DNA from: Clostridium gelidum
GTDB lineage: Bacteria; Bacillota; Clostridia; Clostridiales; Clostridiaceae
DNA length: 64,000 nt
Assembly: GCF_019977655.1 (NCBI RefSeq)
Contig: NZ_AP024849.1
Coordinates: forward strand, 4,497,001-4,561,000
Direction: 5' to 3'
Position 1 is the stretch's first letter. Each line of letters begins with the position of its first letter. A program made the position numbers and the translations under genes. Below the pieces are notes generated by a model. That model made no database searches. It was not told the DNA's origin and was given only the letters and a program-made list of their open reading frames with translations. Below, in pieces: positions 18,407 to 28,444 of this stretch.

Positions 18407-20320
18407 TTAATTACTAGTTTTAGTATCCCAAGGACCTTTAGGAGCTGTTCCTGTACTTGGAGCTGTTCCTGTACTTGGAGTTTTTTCTGTACTTGGTGTT
18501 GTTCCTGTACTAGGAGTTGTTGTGCCTGGTGTTGGCGTTGGTGTATTTTTATCTGGTTTAACAGTTCCTGGATTAGTTATTTGAGGTTGTTGTTTTGCAA
18601 CATATTTTCCAACTACTATTGTAATTGAAGTTCCTTGTTCTACTTTACTTCCTTCAATAGATTGGCTTAATACTTTAGCATTCTCGCCCTCAATTTCAGT
18701 TAGCTTCTCCTCAACATTAACCTTTAATTTAGCATCAATTAATCTACTCTTAGCTACTTCTGTATCTAAGCTTATTACATTAGGTACTGTTGTAAATTTA
18801 ATTTCTGCTCCTTTACTTACAACAACAGTTACTTTAGTATCTGAAGTAATTTCAGTATCCTTTTTAGGCGTTTGCCTTATTACCTGCCCTTTTGGTGCAT
18901 TATCATCAAATTCTTGACTAATATTATCACTACTAATTTTAATTCCATAAGAATTTAAAACATTATTTGCATAATCCATATCATTATCAATTAAATCAGG
19001 CATTTTAGCTTTTGTTTTCCCTTCACTTACAATAACCCTGACGGAGCTCTTTTCTTTAACCATAGTTCCTACTTCTGGGTTCATTTTAATAATTGTTCCT
19101 TCTGGTTCATCACTAGAGTCTGTTCCGCCTTCTACTAAAACTAAGTTTAAGCCTTCAAGTTGTTTTTTTGCATCATTAACACTTTCTCCAATTATATTAG
19201 GAACTTGAACTTCTTTAGTATTCGCCGCAATTGAATTACTAGCTATTTTATATGCTCCAGCACCTAGACCTATCAGTAATAATAATACTACTACACCTAT
19301 TGCGATTTTTATTATCTTACTTTTTTTCGCACTCATTTTCTCCTCATCTTCTTCATAATAATCATCGTCTTCATCATAATCTTCATAGTCTTCATTATTA
19401 TTCTTATTATTTGTCTTTTCTTTACTTGCCATTTGATCAGTTACAGCTGACATTATAATAGTATGATCATTACCTTCTTCTTTTTTATCAATCTTCGCAT
19501 TAGGGTCATCCTTAATTTTTTGAAGATCTGCTATCATTTCTTTAGCACTTTGATATCTTTTAACAGGTTCCTTTTCCATGGCCTTTAAAATTAATTGGTT
19601 TAAGCTATCAGGAACTTTTGAATTAAGATTTTTCGGAGGTACAACCTCTTCTTGAACATGTTTTAATGCTATAGTCACAGCAGTATCCGCTTGAAAAGGA
19701 AGACTTCCTGTAACCATTTCGTATAAAACAACTCCTAATGAATATAAATCTGTTCTACAATCAATAAAACTTCCCTTTGCTTGCTCTGGAGATAGATAAT
19801 GAGCAGATCCCATTATTGTATCCGTATTTGTAATAGTTTCAGAAGTTACCGATTTTGCTATTCCAAAATCAGTTACTTTCATTATTCCATCTTCCGTTAC
19901 TAAAATGTTTTGCGGCTTAACATCTCTATGAATTATATTGTTTCTATGAGCACAATCCAAAGCTTTAGAAATTTGAATAGCAACAGATATAGCTGTCTCG
20001 TAATTCATCTTTCCTACTTGCTTTATTATATCCTTTAAAGTTTTACCTTTAACATATTCCATTACAATGTAACTTATATCATCTTGAGTTCCTACATCAA
20101 GTATATTTACTATATTGTTGTCAGATAAAGTCGCAATGGCAGTTGCTTCTTCCTTAAATTTCTCAACAATGTCAGCATTATCACAAAATTCTTTTTTAAG
20201 AATTTTAACTGCAACAAACCTATTTAGTTTATTACATCTTGCTTTAAATACTTGTGACATTCCACCTTCACCTATTTTTTCTAACAACTCGTATCGGTTT
20301 CCAAGTACAATTCCATCCAT
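18407..20320 (-). CDS. prkC: Serine/threonine protein kinase PrkC with PASTA domains
   Basis: Membrane Hanks-type kinase that senses muropeptides. Kinase domain residues about 5-265 (GEGGMSQVFKA glycine loop, HRDVKPQN catalytic loop, DFGIAK, APE-like SPEQAKG), an acidic Asp/Glu-rich linker (EDYDEDDDYYEEDEE), one transmembrane helix (KIAIGVVVLLLLIGLGAGAY), three PASTA domains and a Thr/Pro-rich tail of TPSTGT units. I start it at the ATG 20320, nine bases after TGGAGGAG; 637 aa. Only 1 nt separates the phosphatase stop from this start. Confidence 0.96.
   Translation of the reverse strand: MDGIVLGNRYELLEKIGEGGMSQVFKARCNKLNRFVAVKILKKEFCDNADIVEKFKEEATAIATLSDNNIVNILDVGTQDDISYIVMEYVKGKTLKDIIKQVGKMNYETAISVAIQISKALDCAHRNNIIHRDVKPQNILVTEDGIMKVTDFGIAKSVTSETITNTDTIMGSAHYLSPEQAKGSFIDCRTDLYSLGVVLYEMVTGSLPFQADTAVTIALKHVQEEVVPPKNLNSKVPDSLNQLILKAMEKEPVKRYQSAKEMIADLQKIKDDPNAKIDKKEEGNDHTIIMSAVTDQMASKEKTNNKNNNEDYEDYDEDDDYYEEDEEKMSAKKSKIIKIAIGVVVLLLLIGLGAGAYKIASNSIAANTKEVQVPNIIGESVNDAKKQLEGLNLVLVEGGTDSSDEPEGTIIKMNPEVGTMVKEKSSVRVIVSEGKTKAKMPDLIDNDMDYANNVLNSYGIKISSDNISQEFDDNAPKGQVIRQTPKKDTEITSDTKVTVVVSKGAEIKFTTVPNVISLDTEVAKSRLIDAKLKVNVEEKLTEIEGENAKVLSQSIEGSKVEQGTSITIVVGKYVAKQQPQITNPGTVKPDKNTPTPTPGTTTPSTGTTPSTEKTPSTGTAPSTGTAPKGPWDTKTSN
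18441..18514 (-). repeat. prkC: 18-bp tandem repeat in the prkC tail
   Basis: About four 18-bp units encode TPSTGT, TPSTEK, TPSTGT and APSTGT-like blocks at the extracellular end of PrkC. Units are close to identical at DNA level, so copy number may vary between strains. Confidence 0.75.
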
Positions 20321-20321
20321 A

Positions 20322-21041
20322 CTACATTTCTCCTCCAAACAACAATACTGTTATATTATCTCTGCCACCTTTTTCTTTTGCCAAATGCACTAATTTATTA
20401 GCACTATTTACATAGTCTCTTTCTTCAGTGACAACTTGTAGAATCTCTTCCTTAGTCAACTCATTTATAAGTCCATCTGAACACAATAAATACTCATCAT
20501 ATTCATTATTATCTAATTCAAATACGTCTACATTCACAGTGCTACTAGTACCTAAAGCTCTGGTGATAATATTCTTCTTTGGATGATTTTCTGCTTCTTT
20601 TTCACTTATGTCTCCACTATCAACAAGCTCTTGTACTAACGAGTGATCTTTTGTAATCTTTCTTATTTCATTATTTTTTATTCCAAGACAACAACTATCC
20701 CCTACATTAGCAACATGTATAAAATTTCCAGTAATAAGACAAGCTGTAACTGTAGTTCCCATTCCACTTAAAATTTCATTAGTGTTCGAAAAATTAAATA
20801 TATCCCTATTCACTTTTTTAATAGCTTCATTAATTAAGTTTTCTAATATGCAAGAAGAAAAATTTTCATTTACATAGCTAACAATTCGTTCTGCGGCCAT
20901 TTGGCTTGCAACTTCTCCTGCATTGTGTCCACCCATTCCATCTGCTACTACATATATCTTAAATTCTTCTTTTTCTAAATAAGAAGCAAAATCTTCATTT
21001 AACGTGCGTTTTAATCCCACATCACTAACTAAACCTACCAT
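20322..21041 (-). CDS. Stp1/PrpC-type PP2C protein phosphatase
   Basis: Metal-dependent Ser/Thr phosphatase that reverses PrkC phosphorylation. 239 aa from the ATG at 21041, which follows AGAGGAGAG; the longer open frame has no ribosome binding site. Conserved metal-binding blocks: NEDF near residue 18, VADGMGGHNAGEVAS, SGMGTTVTA, VGDSCC, and the C-terminal GGRDNITVLL. It is encoded 1 nt before prkC, the standard kinase-phosphatase pair. Confidence 0.95.
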   Translation of the reverse strand: MVGLVSDVGLKRTLNEDFASYLEKEEFKIYVVADGMGGHNAGEVASQMAAERIVSYVNENFSSCILENLINEAIKKVNRDIFNFSNTNEILSGMGTTVTACLITGNFIHVANVGDSCCLGIKNNEIRKITKDHSLVQELVDSGDISEKEAENHPKKNIITRALGTSSTVNVDVFELDNNEYDEYLLCSDGLINELTKEEILQVVTEERDYVNSANKLVHLAKEKGGRDNITVLLFGGEM

Positions 21042-21054
21042 TTCATTCTCTCCT

Positions 21055-22086
21055 CTATTCTTGGGTTTCGATGTAACTTCTTCTAAGTTGTCCACATGCT
21101 GCATTAATGTCACTTCCCATTTCACGTCTTGTAGTAACTTCTATGCCAAACGAAGTCAATATTTCAGAAAAATCATCGATTGCCTTTTTTGAAGATCGTT
21201 TATAAGTGTTTTCTTTTATTTCATTTACTGGTATTAAATTTACATGGCAAAGCATTCCGCGGAGTAACTTTCCAAGAGCTTTTGCATCTTCTTTGCTATC
21301 ATTTATTTCTTTTACTAATGCATATTCAAAAGTAATTCTTCTGTTGGTTTTATTAATATAATATCTACAAGCTTCTAATATTTCGTAAATAGTATGTTTA
21401 TTAGCTATAGGCATAATCTCTTTTCTTTTTTCATCACTAAATGCATGTAGTGATATTGCAAGAGTTATGCTAAATTCTTTATCCGCCAATTCATATATCT
21501 TTGGCACAATTCCACAAGTAGATAATGTTATATGTCTTTGCCCAACATTTAATCCATATTCCGCTGAAACTACTTCTAAGAATTTTACAACATTATCATA
21601 ATTATCTAGTGGTTCTCCACTTCCCATTAAGACAATATTAGATATTCTTTCCTTAATGTAGTTTTGAACTACAAGAATCTGTGATAAAATTTCTCCTGTG
21701 GTTAAATTTCTAACACGCCCATCTATAGTAGATGCGCAAAATTTACATCCCATTCTACAACCAATTTGAGTTGATATACATATGGAATTACCATGTTTAT
21801 ATCTCATAAGTACAGATTCTATTAAATTTCCATCTTCAAATCCTAGTAAAAATTTTTCAGTTCCATCAATATCAGATTTATATACTTTTATTATCTTCGG
21901 CATGTTAACAGTAAAATTTTCTTTTAATTTAGATATTAATGGCTTAGATATATTCTTCATATTATCAAAGTCATTAATATCCTTATAAATCCATGATAAT
22001 ATTTGTTTACCCCTAAATGCACTTTCACCATTTTCTTTCATCCATACTTTAAGTTCTTCTAAAGTATAATCTAGTAAATTGTTCAT
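21055..22086 (-). CDS. rlmN: 23S rRNA (adenine(2503)-C(2))-methyltransferase RlmN
   Basis: Radical SAM enzyme methylating A2503 of 23S rRNA and A37 of some tRNAs. 343 aa; CRMGCKFCAS binds the 4Fe-4S cluster. MGSGEPLDNYDNV, RHITLSTCGIVP and the C-terminal GSDINAACGQLR (with the methyl-carrying Cys) are present. ATG after TAGGTG. It lies between rsmB and the phosphatase, as in B. subtilis. Confidence 0.97.
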   Translation of the reverse strand: MNNLLDYTLEELKVWMKENGESAFRGKQILSWIYKDINDFDNMKNISKPLISKLKENFTVNMPKIIKVYKSDIDGTEKFLLGFEDGNLIESVLMRYKHGNSICISTQIGCRMGCKFCASTIDGRVRNLTTGEILSQILVVQNYIKERISNIVLMGSGEPLDNYDNVVKFLEVVSAEYGLNVGQRHITLSTCGIVPKIYELADKEFSITLAISLHAFSDEKRKEIMPIANKHTIYEILEACRYYINKTNRRITFEYALVKEINDSKEDAKALGKLLRGMLCHVNLIPVNEIKENTYKRSSKKAIDDFSEILTSFGIEVTTRREMGSDINAACGQLRRSYIETQE

Positions 22087-22100
22087 TTATTCACCTACTA

Positions 22101-23417
22101 TTATCTTTTTTCAAGTTTTGCCACAAAAAATCCATCCATGTATTCATTAGGCATAATAGTTAAAGACCCATTTCTATTGTATACTAAGTTATCTTGCTTA
22201 CCAACAAAGATTTTTTTAATGTTACAATCTTTATGACGATTCAAAAACCAAGCAATATTTTCTTCATTTTCTTCTTTATTTAATGTACAAGTAGAATATA
22301 TCATTAGTCCACCAGTTTTTAAATATTTCCATGCATTTTCCATTATATCTCTTTGAACAGGTATAACATCTCTTAAATCATTTCTAGTCTTATTCCATTT
22401 TATCTCTGGTTTTTTTCTTATTATACCAATTCCAGAACATGGAACATCTAGTAAAATTCTATCGCTAGATTCAATTAACTCACTGTTTAATTTAGTTGCG
22501 TCATTTGTATTAACTTCAACATTAGTTAATCCTAACCTCTCACAGCTTTCTCTTATTAATCCAAGCTTAGACTCATGAAGATCAAATGCTAATACTTTTC
22601 CAGTATTTTGAAGTATTTCTGCTATATGAGTAGTTTTTCCACCTGGTGCACTACATAAATCTATAACAGTCATGCCTTCTTCCAATTCTAATAAAGGCGC
22701 GATAATCATTGCACTTTCATCTTGAACTGTAATCTTTCCATCGTTAAAAAGTGGATTATTTTCTATGGATTTACCACCTTTAATTAAAATTGCTTCTGGA
22801 CAAATAGAACCTTCTTCAATTTCATATTCTAGTGCTTCTAGTTCTTCAAAAGCTCCATCATAATCTACTTTAATTTCATTTACTCTAACGCTAACCTGTG
22901 GAATTGCATTTAAGCCTGACATTATTTTCTTAGATATTGGTTCTCCATATTGCTTAATTAATAATCTTATCATCCAAGGTTCAAAAGAAAATTTGTATGA
23001 ATATTCATCAATTTTATTTCCTGGAACCTCAATATCATCTGGATTCTTAGTGAAATTTCTAAGTATTCCATTTACTAATTTTGAATCACCTTCAGATATT
23101 TGTTTCGCTTCTTCTACTGCTTCATTACAAGCAGCATAGCTTGGTATTTTATCCAAGAAATTCATTTGATATATTGCTACTCTTAAAATATTTAGTGTAT
23201 CCTTATTCATTAATTTTATGTCTTTTACAAAGTTAGAAATTATAATATCTAATGTTTTTCTTCTTCTTAACACACCATATACAATTTCAGTTAGTAATGA
23301 TTTATCTTTATCGTTTAATTCTGATTCATTTAGTTCTTTTGATAGTATTATATTAGAATATGCTCCTTCATTTAAAACTCTATCTAATATTTTCACTGCT
23401 AATTCTCTACAATTCAT
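22101..23417 (-). CDS. rsmB: 16S rRNA (cytosine(967)-C(5))-methyltransferase RsmB
   Basis: 438 aa with an N-terminal NusB-like RNA-binding domain (residues 1-135) and a C-terminal SAM domain: DLCSAPGGKTTHIAE (motif I), LLDVPCSGIGIIRKKPE (motif IV, catalytic Cys pair) and YSTCTLNKEENE (motif VI). ATG follows AGAGGT. fmt lies 71 bp upstream, rlmN 14 bp downstream. Confidence 0.96.
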   Translation of the reverse strand: MNCRELAVKILDRVLNEGAYSNIILSKELNESELNDKDKSLLTEIVYGVLRRRKTLDIIISNFVKDIKLMNKDTLNILRVAIYQMNFLDKIPSYAACNEAVEEAKQISEGDSKLVNGILRNFTKNPDDIEVPGNKIDEYSYKFSFEPWMIRLLIKQYGEPISKKIMSGLNAIPQVSVRVNEIKVDYDGAFEELEALEYEIEEGSICPEAILIKGGKSIENNPLFNDGKITVQDESAMIIAPLLELEEGMTVIDLCSAPGGKTTHIAEILQNTGKVLAFDLHESKLGLIRESCERLGLTNVEVNTNDATKLNSELIESSDRILLDVPCSGIGIIRKKPEIKWNKTRNDLRDVIPVQRDIMENAWKYLKTGGLMIYSTCTLNKEENEENIAWFLNRHKDCNIKKIFVGKQDNLVYNRNGSLTIMPNEYMDGFFVAKLEKR

Positions 23418-23487
23418 ATTCTACCTCTTCTTCTTAGTCGTCTCTATTGCTAATTGCAATGAGTCGTATTAATTGTGGTATTTTAAA

Positions 23488-24411
23488 CTAAAGAATAATA
23501 TTCTTCTCTATTTCATGTCCATTGAGATATTGTTCTATAGTTAATGGCTTACCGTTTGGAAACTGTACTTTTTTTATAATCAGTACACCAATTCTACATG
23601 CAACCTTTATACCATTTTTGCTTACATCTATAATTGTTCCAGGTTCCTTTGAATTTTCTTCTTCCAAAAATTCTGTTTCATAGATTTTCATTCTTTCGCC
23701 CTTATATTCAGTATAAGCAATAGGCCAAGGATTTAATCCTCTTACTAAATTATGAATTTCCATTGAACTTTTGTTCCAATTTATATTTGCAAGATTTTTA
23801 TCTAACATTTTTGCATAAAAAGTTTCATCTGCTTGCTTTTGCATTACTATATTTTCATTTGAAATACCTTCTATACTTTTAATTAAAAGCTCTGCTCCTC
23901 GTACCATTAATATATCATGTAATTCTCCAGTTGTCATATTATTAGTAATTTCAACTTCATCTTTAAGAATCATATCACCTGTATCTAACCCTACATCCAT
24001 AAGCATTGTAGTATTTCCAGATACTTTTTCACCATTTATTATTGCCCAATTTAATGGTGCTGCTCCTCTATACATAGGTAGGAGAGATGCATGAAGATTT
24101 ATGCATCCAAATTTAGGTATATCCAGTATTTCTTTAGTTAAAATTTGTCCAAAAGCTACTACTATTATAAAATCAGGTTTTAAGGATTTTAATTTTTCAA
24201 TTAAATCTATATCCTCTTTAATTTTTATAGGCTGATATATTGGAATCCCATGTTTTAATGCTTCTTCTTTAACTACAGAATATGCCATCTTTTTGCCTCT
24301 ACCCTTTGGTTTATCTGGTTGAGTTAAGACAGCTGTAACATTATATTCTTCAATTAATCTTTTTAAAGAAGGAACAGCAAAATCAGGAGTACCCATAAAT
24401 ACTATGTTCAT
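23488..24411 (-). CDS. fmt: Methionyl-tRNA formyltransferase
   Basis: Formylates initiator Met-tRNA using 10-formyl-tetrahydrofolate. 307 aa: MGTPDFAVPSL at the start, NLHASLLPMYRGAAPLNWAI (catalytic core, preceded by the conserved HAS), MDVGLDTGDM, and a C-terminal OB-like domain with RGLNPWPIAYTE. ATG after CAGGAG. It lies 23 nt after def; the two enzymes add and remove the same formyl group. Confidence 0.97.
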   Translation of the reverse strand: MNIVFMGTPDFAVPSLKRLIEEYNVTAVLTQPDKPKGRGKKMAYSVVKEEALKHGIPIYQPIKIKEDIDLIEKLKSLKPDFIIVVAFGQILTKEILDIPKFGCINLHASLLPMYRGAAPLNWAIINGEKVSGNTTMLMDVGLDTGDMILKDEVEITNNMTTGELHDILMVRGAELLIKSIEGISNENIVMQKQADETFYAKMLDKNLANINWNKSSMEIHNLVRGLNPWPIAYTEYKGERMKIYETEFLEEENSKEPGTIIDVSKNGIKVACRIGVLIIKKVQFPNGKPLTIEQYLNGHEIEKNIIL

Positions 24412-24434
24412 TCTGTTTTTTCTCCTGTCATTAT

Positions 24435-24875
24435 TTATTTTTTTACTCTGTCAATAAATAAAGTTCCATTTAAATGATCATACTCATGTAAAATAGCTCT
24501 TGCAAGTAATTCTTCTGCTTCTATTTCAAATTGTTCGCCTTTTTCGTTTAAAGCTCTTGCTCTAACATAATTAGGTCTCATAACTTCTTTTAATTCTCCT
24601 GGTAAACTTAAGCATCCTTCTTCATCTATTTGTGAACCACTTGTTTCTATTATTTCTGCATTTATAAATACTAATGGACCTTCTCCAATATCTATAACAA
24701 ATAATCTCTTTAATATTCCAACTTGTGGTGCTGCAAGACCAACACCATCATATTCATACATTGTTTCCTTCATATCTTCAATTAAAGTTAATAATCTATC
24801 ATCTATTTCATCAACTTCTCTACACTTCTTTCTTAATACATCGTCTCCAAATTGTCTTATAGTTCTTATTGCCAT
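24435..24875 (-). CDS. def: Peptide deformylase
   Basis: Metalloprotease that removes the N-formyl group from new proteins. 146 aa with all three motifs: GVGLAAPQVG, EGCLSLPG (metal Cys) and LHEYDHLNG (HExxH-type, metal His and catalytic Glu). ATG after GGGGG. It sits 14 nt after priA and before fmt. Confidence 0.98.
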   Translation of the reverse strand: MAIRTIRQFGDDVLRKKCREVDEIDDRLLTLIEDMKETMYEYDGVGLAAPQVGILKRLFVIDIGEGPLVFINAEIIETSGSQIDEEGCLSLPGELKEVMRPNYVRARALNEKGEQFEIEAEELLARAILHEYDHLNGTLFIDRVKK

Positions 24876-24889
24876 GGTTTGGTTTCCCC

Positions 24890-27085
24890 CTACATCATAT
24901 TATTAGGATTAATATCTATACTAATCCTTATTTCATTATATACACTCTTATTTAATAGATAAAGTGTATCTTTAACTTTTTCACTAAACTCATCATCAAA
25001 ATTTCCTTTTATTATTATTTGCCATCTATAATTTTCCTTGATCTTTGTAATCATACAAGGAACTGGACCAAGAAGCTTAAAATCTTCTACTAATAGTTTT
25101 TTCAAATTGTCTGCTAAAGTATTCATAAAATTCTTTAGTTTTTCTTCAAATTTTGAAGAGCCATTAATCAATAATATTTTACCAAAAGGCGGATTTTCCA
25201 TCAACCGTCTTATATTGATTTCTTCTTTAAATAGAGATTCATAATCTTCTTCCTTGGCATATTTTAAGCTATAGTGGTTTGGCGTATAACTTTGAACAAT
25301 TACAGTACCTTCATCTTCGCCACGACCAGCTCTTCCTGCAACTTGAGTTATTATTTGATATGTTCTCTCAGAAGCTCTGTAGTCTGGCAAATTAAGCGAC
25401 ATATCCGCAGCCAAAACTCCAACTAAAGTAACATTTTTGAAATCTAATCCTTTTGATACCATTTGAGTTCCTATTAAAATATCTGCTTCTCCATTTTTAA
25501 AAGAATTGTAAATAGACTCATGCGAATTTTTATGCCTAGTAGTATCTACATCCATTCTTAATACTTTTGCTGTCGGAAAATATTTTTTAACTTCTAGTTC
25601 AACTCGCTCTGTTCCTGCACCAAAAAATTTCACATATTTACTATTGCATTTTGGACACACCTTACTAACTTTTTCTGCTCTTCCACAATAATGACATATT
25701 AAATATCCATTCTTATGGTATGTCATAGAGACATCACATTCTGGACATTTAAATACATATCCACAGCTTCTACAGGATATAAATGTGGAATAACCTCTTC
25801 TATTTAAAAATAAAATTACTTGTTTTTTATTTTTTAAAGCTATTTCAATTTCTCCAAAAAGTTTTTTACTAAATAAAGAAAGATTTTTATTCTTAAGTTC
25901 CTCCCGCATATCTACTATGTGCATTTCTGGCATTTTATTCCCATTAATTCTTTTATGCATTTCTATTAACTTATATTCCCCTTGAAGAGATTTATAATAA
26001 CTTTCAATACTTGGAGTAGCTGAACCTAAAATTAATTTACAATTTTTAAGTTCACATAAAAATTCACTTACTTCTCTAGTGTGATATTTAGGATTATGTT
26101 CTGATTTATATGTATTTTCGTGTTCTTCATCAATTATTATAAGACCAAGATCCAGCACAGGCAAAAACAATGCACTCCTTGCCCCTATAACTAATTTAGC
26201 TTTTCCCATCTTTACTCTATACCATTCATCAAATCTTTCTCCATCAGATAGTCTACTATGAAATAATGCTACGTCTTCGCCAAATCTGCCTTTAAATCTC
26301 TCTATCATTTGAGGTGTCAATGAAATTTCCGGTACCAAAACAATTGCACTTTTACCTCGATTTAATACATCTTCAACTAATCTCATATATACTTCTGTTT
26401 TTCCCGAGCCTGTAACTCCCTTTATAAGGAACTTTAATGTTTGTTCCTTTAAAATTGTATTTAAACAATGTTCTTGTTCTTCATTTAGCAATTTATTATT
26501 ATCACTTTCATATTTACGAGTATTATATCTAAAAACTACTTGTTCTTCCACTTTTAAAATATCTTTTTCGATAAGCTTATTTAATGAATATATAGAAAAC
26601 TGTTCATTATTTGTAATTTCCGTTTTAGTATAAACACCATTATTACTAACTATAAACCTATATAAATTTATGTAATTTTCTTTTTTGAGTTCATCTACGT
26701 TTATTTCTTTATTAATAGATATTACTTTTTTCTTTTTATTCTTTGAACCTTTCATAATACCAACTGGAATCATAAGACGAACAGCATCAATAAATTTACA
26801 AAGATATTTTTTTCTCAAAAATTTAATCATTTTAATATCATCTTGTGTTAATATAGCCTCATCATCACATAATCTCAAAATATCTTTGACCTTGTAATTA
26901 AAATTTGCACACTCATCTTCCAATATTGAATATACAAATCCTTCTACAGGGTTACTTCTTTGCCCAAAGGGAACTTTAACTCTAAATCCTACATCTATAT
27001 TTTCTATAAGTTCATAAGGCACTTTATATGTAAATGGTCTATCTATCTCTTGGGCATCACTATTTATAATTATTTCAGCATACAT
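24890..27085 (-). CDS. priA: Primosomal protein N' (replication restart helicase PriA)
   Basis: 731 aa from the ATG at 27085 after GAGGT. N-terminal DNA-binding domain begins MYAEIIINSDAQEIDRPFTY. The helicase has GVTGSGKTEVYMR (Walker A), IDEEHENTYKSE (Walker B, DEEH), GSATPSIES, a cysteine-rich zinc insertion with four CxxC pairs (CRSC, CPEC, CHYC, CPKC), and QVAGRAGRG. It reloads DnaB at stalled forks. It leads the priA-def-fmt-rsmB-rlmN run. Confidence 0.97.
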   Translation of the reverse strand: MYAEIIINSDAQEIDRPFTYKVPYELIENIDVGFRVKVPFGQRSNPVEGFVYSILEDECANFNYKVKDILRLCDDEAILTQDDIKMIKFLRKKYLCKFIDAVRLMIPVGIMKGSKNKKKKVISINKEINVDELKKENYINLYRFIVSNNGVYTKTEITNNEQFSIYSLNKLIEKDILKVEEQVVFRYNTRKYESDNNKLLNEEQEHCLNTILKEQTLKFLIKGVTGSGKTEVYMRLVEDVLNRGKSAIVLVPEISLTPQMIERFKGRFGEDVALFHSRLSDGERFDEWYRVKMGKAKLVIGARSALFLPVLDLGLIIIDEEHENTYKSEHNPKYHTREVSEFLCELKNCKLILGSATPSIESYYKSLQGEYKLIEMHKRINGNKMPEMHIVDMREELKNKNLSLFSKKLFGEIEIALKNKKQVILFLNRRGYSTFISCRSCGYVFKCPECDVSMTYHKNGYLICHYCGRAEKVSKVCPKCNSKYVKFFGAGTERVELEVKKYFPTAKVLRMDVDTTRHKNSHESIYNSFKNGEADILIGTQMVSKGLDFKNVTLVGVLAADMSLNLPDYRASERTYQIITQVAGRAGRGEDEGTVIVQSYTPNHYSLKYAKEEDYESLFKEEINIRRLMENPPFGKILLINGSSKFEEKLKNFMNTLADNLKKLLVEDFKLLGPVPCMITKIKENYRWQIIIKGNFDDEFSEKVKDTLYLLNKSVYNEIRISIDINPNNMM

Positions 27086-27196
27086 AATATTTACCTCTAC
27101 CACCTTACGACCAATTTCATACCCTCAAGGGCACTTAGTATCATTAATTCTTAGTCTATTATAACACAATATCCAAGTCATTCACTTTTTCAACCC

Positions 27197-27234
27197 TTAG
27201 GCACATGAACTTGTTATTTTTTGATTGTGCCTTA
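27197..27234 (+). repeat. Repeat element copy C (internally deleted, 38 bp)
   Basis: Only the two ends of the 30745-30909 element remain: TTAGGCACATGA fused to ACTTGTTATTTTTTGATT and GTGCCTTA. This supports the idea that those ends are the real borders of the element. Confidence 0.6.
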
Positions 27235-27243
27235 TATTAATAA

Positions 27244-27269
27244 AGAAGCGCAAAGATTCTAGCGCTTCT
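27244..27269 (-). terminator. Intrinsic terminator after coaBC
   Basis: AGAAGCGC / GCGCTTCT stem overlapping the coaBC stop codon, then TTATT on the minus strand. Confidence 0.75.
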
Positions 27270-28443
27270 CAAATATGATATCAAATAAATTACTTGCAAT
27301 TTTTTCTTTACTCATCTTATCTAAATGTATTTCTTTTCCTTCTTTAGATAAAACTATTACTTTATTATCTTCTGAGGCAAAACCAGTATCACTTGCAGTT
27401 ATATCATTTGCTACAATATAATCTAAATTCTTTCTTTTAAGTTTAAGTCTAGCATTTTCCTTTAAATTCTGACTTTCAGCTGCAAAGCCCACCAAAATTT
27501 GTTTTTGTTTTTTATTTCCAAGTTCCATTAAAATATCATTATCGCGAGTGAATTCTATCCCTAAATCTCCATTAGTTTTTTTTATCTTTTGAGCGCTGTA
27601 ATTTTTAGGTTTATAATCGGCAACAGCTGCTGATTTAATTACTATATCAGCACTATCAAATCGCTTGATAACTTCATTTTTCATCTCTTCATTTGTTGAA
27701 ACGTTAATAACATTAATGTTCCTTGGAACCTCTAGCGCTGTTGGCCCAGAGATTAAAGTTACATTAGCACCTCTATTTCGTGCTTCTTTAGCTATTGCAT
27801 AACCCATTTTTCCAGTTGATCTATTTGTAATAAACCTAACAGGATCTATAGGTGCTATAGTTGGCCCTGCTGTTACTATAACATTCTTATTTAATAAATC
27901 TTTTTTCTCATTTAGTTCCATTAAAACACGATCTACTATAACTTCTGGACTTTCAAGTTTCCCTTTTCCTGTTGTTCCACAAGCAAGTCGTCCTTCTGCT
28001 GGATCTATAAATTCATATCCAAAAGACTTAAGCTTTTTTATATTATCTTGAACTATAGGATTTTCATACATATTTGTATTCATTGCAGGTGCAAAAATAA
28101 CCTTAGCTTTTGTTGCCATTATTGTAGTTGAAAGCATATCATCAGCTATTCCATTTGCAACTTTTCCTATTATATTAGCAGTAGCAGGTGCTACTAAAAA
28201 CACATCTGCCTTTTCTGCTAAACTAATATGCTGAATTTCCCAGGCTTTTGGTTCTGTAAACATATCACATGAAACCATATTTTGACTTAATGATTGAAAA
28301 GAAAGTGGTGTTACAAATTTAGTAGCTGACTCGGTCATAATTACATTCACATTAACACCTTTTTTTATAAGTAAACTTACAATTTCTAAGGCTTTATATG
28401 CTGCAATACCCCCACTTACTCCTATCACTACATTTCTGTTCAT
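27259..28443 (-). CDS. coaBC: Bifunctional phosphopantothenoylcysteine decarboxylase/phosphopantothenate-cysteine ligase
   Basis: 394 aa. N-terminal flavoprotein decarboxylase CoaC (GVSGGIAAYKALE, the catalytic ISLAEKAD histidine region, APAMNTNMYENP, LACGTTGKG) and C-terminal CoaB ligase (VTAGPTIAPIDPVRFITNRS, AAVADY, KKTNGD). Catalyses two consecutive steps of CoA synthesis; coaD is elsewhere in the window. The start lies 1 nt after the rpoZ stop. Confidence 0.97.
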   Translation of the reverse strand: MNRNVVIGVSGGIAAYKALEIVSLLIKKGVNVNVIMTESATKFVTPLSFQSLSQNMVSCDMFTEPKAWEIQHISLAEKADVFLVAPATANIIGKVANGIADDMLSTTIMATKAKVIFAPAMNTNMYENPIVQDNIKKLKSFGYEFIDPAEGRLACGTTGKGKLESPEVIVDRVLMELNEKKDLLNKNVIVTAGPTIAPIDPVRFITNRSTGKMGYAIAKEARNRGANVTLISGPTALEVPRNINVINVSTNEEMKNEVIKRFDSADIVIKSAAVADYKPKNYSAQKIKKTNGDLGIEFTRDNDILMELGNKKQKQILVGFAAESQNLKENARLKLKRKNLDYIVANDITASDTGFASEDNKVIVLSKEGKEIHLDKMSKEKIASNLFDIIFEKR

Positions 28444-28444
28444 T

